Shown: positions 25,701 through 28,133 of the stretch, piece after piece | How the letters are laid out: each line of letters begins with the position of its first letter | How positions within the stretch are numbered: position 1 is the stretch's first letter | NCBI GenBank assembly: GCA_005877965.1 | Contig: VBNP01000029.1 | Coordinates: forward strand, 1-28,133 | Direction: 5' to 3' | DNA: 28,133 nucleotides | Source of the DNA: Gammaproteobacteria bacterium | GTDB taxonomy: Bacteria; Pseudomonadota; Gammaproteobacteria; Steroidobacterales; Steroidobacteraceae | Notes under the pieces: generated by a model | What the model was told of the DNA's origin: nothing | What the model saw: only the letters and a program-made list of their open reading frames with translations | Database searches by the model: none | Translations under genes and position numbers: made by a program

Positions 25701-26342
25701 GCGCACCAGCGGCGACAGCTCGTGCGACACGGACACTTCCCCGAAGCCGAGCGCGCGCGCGCAGTCCGCGGCCTCGCGCTCGTGTTGCGGATAGCGCCAC
25801 CCGTGCAGGAAGACGATGGCCACCGCGCGCCCTCCGGCGCGGCGCGCGCGCGCGAGGTCGGCGCGCAGGCGCGCCCCATCGAGCGGGGTCAACACCGCGC
25901 CGTGCGCATCGATGCGCTCGCGCGCCTCGATCACCGTGGCGTACAGGCACGTCGGCAGCACTATGCGCCGCGCGAAGATGTCGGGTCGATTCTGGTAACC
26001 GATGCGCAGCGCATCGCCGAAGCCGGCGGTGGTCACCAGCACCACCGGCTCGCCGGTGCGCGTGAGCAGCGCGTTGGTGGCGACGGTGGTACCCACCTTC
26101 ACCGCTGTCACCGCGCGCGACTCTGCGCACGCCTCGAGAATCGCGCGCGCCGCGCCGAGACCCGGATCGCCCGCCGCGCCGCCGGCGCTCGCCGAAGGCA
26201 CCTTGCGAACGTGCAGCTCGCCGGCGGGCGAGAGGCCGATGACATCCGTAAACGTACCGCCGCGATCGATCCAGAACTGCCAGCCCGCCGCCGACCGCGC
26301 CGGGCGGCGGGATGATTGGCTTAACGTTTCCATTGCCTGCAT
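22707..26342 (-). CDS. 5-oxoprolinase / hydantoinase A-B fusion
   Basis: Large cytoplasmic ATP-dependent amidohydrolase of 1211 residues, opening 5-oxoproline to glutamate (or acting on hydantoins). The HyuA half (about 1-690) starts with FWIDRGGTFTDVIG and carries LIGFDMGGTSTDVSLID, a sugar-kinase-like ATP site, and IAAGGGSIL. The HyuB half (about 700-1211) carries RLDYSCALFDSHGGLVANAPH, SPYHGGTHLPDMT, GTMNNLTFG and the terminal LTPGGGGFGSP. The single-chain arrangement matches 5-oxoprolinases more than split hydantoinases. Either ATG 26342 or ATG 26333 could start it. It converges with the sheath gene and is divergent from the small hydrolase, 11 bases apart. Confidence 0.93.
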   Translation of the reverse strand: MQAMETLSQSSRRPARSAAGWQFWIDRGGTFTDVIGLSPAGELHVRKVPSASAGGAAGDPGLGAARAILEACAESRAVTAVKVGTTVATNALLTRTGEPVVLVTTAGFGDALRIGYQNRPDIFARRIVLPTCLYATVIEARERIDAHGAVLTPLDGARLRADLARARRAGGRAVAIVFLHGWRYPQHEREAADCARALGFGEVSVSHELSPLVRYVSRADTTVLNAYLAPPLRSYVGALHEQLRSLDAGVHLTLMQSNGGLAAAESFHAMSSVLSGPAGGLIGMHWVGERLGYPRLIGFDMGGTSTDVSLIDGELPQRFEHLIAGVRLTQPMLDVHSIAAGGGSILSFRDGRFAVGPASAGADPGPVCYGRDGPLTLTDVQVLLGHLRPDTLPAVFGRDSRSPIDADAVARRFAALTAELGAHCAPDASAERVAESFLEVGVESMANAIRQVSTRQGRDAGDFTLFCFGGAAGQHACRVARAAGVRRILVHPLASVLSAFGIGVADRLAVRRASLRQVLDGAGLAAARAALAALQAQARAELTAQGGDAGRVRVVRLLEVRSGDSDITLSVPLAPLDEVRQRFHADHLRRFGFAAHTLALVIEALRVEARLASVDAATLVIPQPAAAGELPQRVRAWFGAWREVPLVSMSALRGELPGPALIVEPHSTVVLEDGWRARRLAGGELLLEDDGPARTAVAAAVDAARIEIFNNLFMHIAEQMGEVLRATAQSVNIRERLDYSCALFDSHGGLVANAPHMPVHLGSMGASVRSVIAAQQARLRPGDSWLLNSPYHGGTHLPDMTVVTPVFMGEEARPDFFLASRAHHADIGGMTPGSMPPFSRTIAEEGVLFECFALVSGGSLRESELRAALTAGPWPARKPEQNLADLRAQLAANARGIAEIGRAVRRHGLATMRAYMRHVQDNAAQCVRNAIGRLQPGSFHYEMDDAQLIAVRVDIDRERRRARIDFTGTSAQGAHNFNAPRAVCTAAVLYVFRTLIERPIPLNEGCLEPLEIVIPAGSLLDPSPPAAVAGGNVETSQCIVDALYGALGILAASQGTMNNLTFGDAHLQYYETIAGGAGAAADSDGCDAVQTHMTNSRLTDPEILESKFPVLVREFAIRRGSGGAGRHHGGDGIVRRLEFRAPLSGALLANHRRIAPFGLEGGRSGACGEARICRAGGAVEHLGATARFEIGPADELLILTPGGGGFGSPLA

Positions 26343-26353
26343 TATTCGCGCTT

Positions 26354-26920
26354 ATGACTCCAGCTCCCAGCGCTGAGCCTGCCATGCAGGCGCCCGTGGC
26401 TTTCCGCCATGTGGTCTTTTCTCACGGCCAGGAGAGCGGGCCCTGGGGACGCAAGATCTCCGCGCTCGCGGAGGTCGCGCGCAGCGAAGGCTACGCGGCG
26501 CACTCGGTCGACTATCGCGGGATCGATGAGCCGCGGGCGCGCGTCGCCCGGCTGGTCGATTTCTGCAAGGAGTTGACCGGGGACCTGGTGCTGGTCGGCT
26601 CGAGTCTCGGCGGCTACGTTGCGGTCACCACGGCGTCGCTCCTGCACTCCCGGGGAGTGTTCCTCATGGCGCCGGCGCTCTACATGCAGGGGCTGCCCGA
26701 GCTGCGCGCCAGCGTGCTCGATTGCCCGGCAGCCGTGGTGCACGGCTGGCGCGACGACGTGGTGCCCTTCGAGCACAGCGTGCGCTTCGCGCAGGCGTAT
26801 CGGGCGGCACTGCATCTGCTGGAAAGCGATCACCGGTTGCACAATCAGATCCGCGTCATCCAGTACCTGTTCGAATACTTCCTCATCGCGCTTGATCTGC
26901 CCGCGATCGCCTTCGAGTAG
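26354..26920 (+). CDS. alpha/beta hydrolase, YqiA-like
   Basis: Small serine hydrolase of 188 residues with no signal peptide. The oxyanion region is FSHGQESGPWG, the nucleophile elbow is GSSLGG (Ser84), the acid is in HGWRDDVVPFE (Asp134 or 135) and the base is in ESDHRLHNQ (His160), so the triad is complete. Size and the HGxxS-PW pattern recall YqiA-type esterases, but the natural substrate is unknown. ATG 26354 gives MTPAPSAEPA; ATG 26384 is possible. Neither has a ribosome-binding site. Its start is only 11 bases from that of the 5-oxoprolinase gene, so the promoters must overlap. Confidence 0.9.
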   Translation: MTPAPSAEPAMQAPVAFRHVVFSHGQESGPWGRKISALAEVARSEGYAAHSVDYRGIDEPRARVARLVDFCKELTGDLVLVGSSLGGYVAVTTASLLHSRGVFLMAPALYMQGLPELRASVLDCPAAVVHGWRDDVVPFEHSVRFAQAYRAALHLLESDHRLHNQIRVIQYLFEYFLIALDLPAIAFE

Positions 26921-27143
26921 CTTGCAACGCCGCTCGCGGAGCGCGTGCGGCTTGCCGCACCGAGTGGCCGAGTAATAGACTGCCGCACGCAGGCTTGGTG
27001 TTGCCGCAACAAACAAGAATGTGGCGTACCTTCGCAGGCACGGTGCAACGCGATCTCTCATATTCAGTTGGACGTGAGGACGTTGAGTCCGCAGGCTCGA
27101 CCGACGTGCGCGTCCTCGGGCCTGAAGGGAAGCAGGGGGACAC
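26921..27143. other. 223-base intergenic region with two small hairpins
   Basis: Just after the hydrolase stop lie CGCTC/GAGCG (26931-26943, loop GCG) and GTGCGG/CCGCAC (26945-26960, loop CTTG). They have no T-run and so make a poor terminator. The rest should hold the DUF1302 promoter and leader; I see no confident hexamers or coding frame. Confidence 0.45.
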
Positions 27144-28133
27144 ATGAGGAAGTTTCACACCCGGCGCCGTCCACGGCTGACCGTCATGACCGTCGCCGCC
27201 GTGCTCGCCGCCGGCAGCTGCCCGAGCGCGCGGGCCGTCAGCTTCCACAGCAGCTCCGGCGACTGGACCGGCAGCTGGGATACCACGATTGGCTACGGGG
27301 AGGGCTGGCGCGTCTCGGGCCCCGACTGCCGGCTGGTTGCGATCGCCGACGGCGGTTGCGGCTACTCCCCCAACATCGATGACGGCGACCTGAACTACCG
27401 GAAAAAGGCCGCCTTCAGCGAGGCGCTCACGGGTGTCACCGAGCTCGCGCTCAACTACAAGGACAAGGGCGGAATCTTCGTGCGTGGCTCCGGCCTCTAC
27501 GATTTCGAGGGCATGAACGCCACCACCGATCACATTCAGCTGGCCCACGACGCCAAGGGAGTGGTCGGCAGCTACACGCGCCTCCTGGATGCGTTTGGGT
27601 TCTGGCGTTTCGATCTCGGCACCCTGCCGTCCGAGCTCCGCCTCGGCCGGCAGGTCGTGGACTGGGGCGAGAGCACCTTCCTCCCCAACGGCCTCAACGA
27701 GGTCAACCACTTCGACGTGACGGCGCTGCAGGTGCCGGGGGCGGAGCTCAAACAGGCGCTGCTGCCGGACGAGATGGCGGTGTTCAACCTGCAGTTGTCG
27801 AAGAACCTGAGCACCCAGTTGCTGTACCTGTTCGACTGGCACGAGGACATCATCGAGCCCGACGGCGCGTACTTCAGCACCAACGACTTTGCCGGCCCCG
27901 GCGGTAACCGCGTGTTCATCGGCTTCGGCGCGATCTCCGACCAGGGCGTGGATTTCACCTCTCTCGGCGGCACGCTGATCCGCGACTTCCAGGCCGTCCC
28001 GCGCTTGCCGGACAAGAAGCCCTCCCAGTCCGGCCAGTTGGGCGTCAACTTCAAGCTCTACCTGCCGAACTTCGGCCAGGGTACCCAGCTCGGCCTCTAC
28101 TTCCTCAACTACACCAGCCGCTTACCGGTGGTG
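27144..28133 (+). CDS. DUF1302 family protein, 3' end outside window
   Basis: The first 330 residues of a DUF1302 protein, an exported beta-rich protein thought to sit in the outer membrane or periplasm. ATG 27144 has AGGGGGA just upstream and encodes a signal peptide (basic RRRPR, hydrophobic VAAVLAAG, then ARA). Family features are the early DWTGSWDTTIGYG strand, DDGDLNY with KKAAFSEAL, and LRLGRQVVDWGESTFLPNGLNEVN followed by PGAELKQALLPDEM. Members usually have 500-650 residues, so roughly half is visible. In other gammaproteobacteria such genes often sit with DUF1329 and RND-transporter genes; those would lie beyond the right edge. Confidence 0.92.
   Translation, partial: MRKFHTRRRPRLTVMTVAAVLAAGSCPSARAVSFHSSSGDWTGSWDTTIGYGEGWRVSGPDCRLVAIADGGCGYSPNIDDGDLNYRKKAAFSEALTGVTELALNYKDKGGIFVRGSGLYDFEGMNATTDHIQLAHDAKGVVGSYTRLLDAFGFWRFDLGTLPSELRLGRQVVDWGESTFLPNGLNEVNHFDVTALQVPGAELKQALLPDEMAVFNLQLSKNLSTQLLYLFDWHEDIIEPDGAYFSTNDFAGPGGNRVFIGFGAISDQGVDFTSLGGTLIRDFQAVPRLPDKKPSQSGQLGVNFKLYLPNFGQGTQLGLYFLNYTSRLPVV

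Noticed and set aside
23418..26315. 965-codon open frame on the plus strand
   Set aside because: It is antisense to the 5-oxoprolinase gene, with low-complexity Arg/His/Gly/Ala composition and no recognisable domain.

Overview
The window is strongly GC-rich, densely coding, and reads as a chromosomal segment of a gammaproteobacterium. Supporting genes are GreB, a long biosynthetic-type arginine decarboxylase (SpeA), a DUF1302 outer-membrane/periplasmic protein and a LemA/TPM operon. A Nevskiales/Steroidobacterales/Xanthomonadales-like lineage is my best guess, but no rRNA or other marker here fixes it. I saw no tRNA, rRNA, CRISPR array, insertion sequence or integrase. Intergenic gaps are short and none exceeds 300 bases.

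Left part (1-7033): an exported S9 prolyl-oligopeptidase-family peptidase cut by the left edge, a serine-type glutathione S-transferase, a HAD-IA phosphatase starting divergently from it, an MFS transporter, a conserved two-gene pair of unknown function (4657-5958), a small hypothetical protein and a Nudix hydrolase. Middle-left (7101-11263): a UvrD/Rep-type helicase, a lipoprotein with a methyltransferase fold, an RRM RNA-binding protein with a good terminator, and a TMEM165/GDT1-type cation exporter with two EIGDKT motifs.

Middle (11314-17335): SpeA, a 3-mercaptopyruvate-type sulfurtransferase, a second GST, homospermidine synthase, GreB and a small 68-residue protein. SpeA and homospermidine synthase outline an arginine-to-homospermidine polyamine route. 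The homospermidine synthase frame is cut by an in-frame TGA where I expect a Trp codon, and a family-like C-terminal tail continues in frame behind it for 29 codons. This is the most striking single observation.

Right part (17383-28133): a strong terminator, then a lemA-TPM-TPM operon, a LysM/L,D-transpeptidase lipoprotein followed by a 54-codon small gene, a lone contractile-tail sheath protein with no other tail genes in view, a fused 5-oxoprolinase/hydantoinase on the minus strand with a small alpha/beta hydrolase starting 11 bases away in the opposite direction, and a DUF1302 gene cut by the right edge. I did not find a clearly new multi-gene defence or mobile system. The best leads are the interrupted homospermidine synthase, the orphan sheath gene, the exported methyltransferase-fold lipoprotein and the unassigned pair at 4657-5958.
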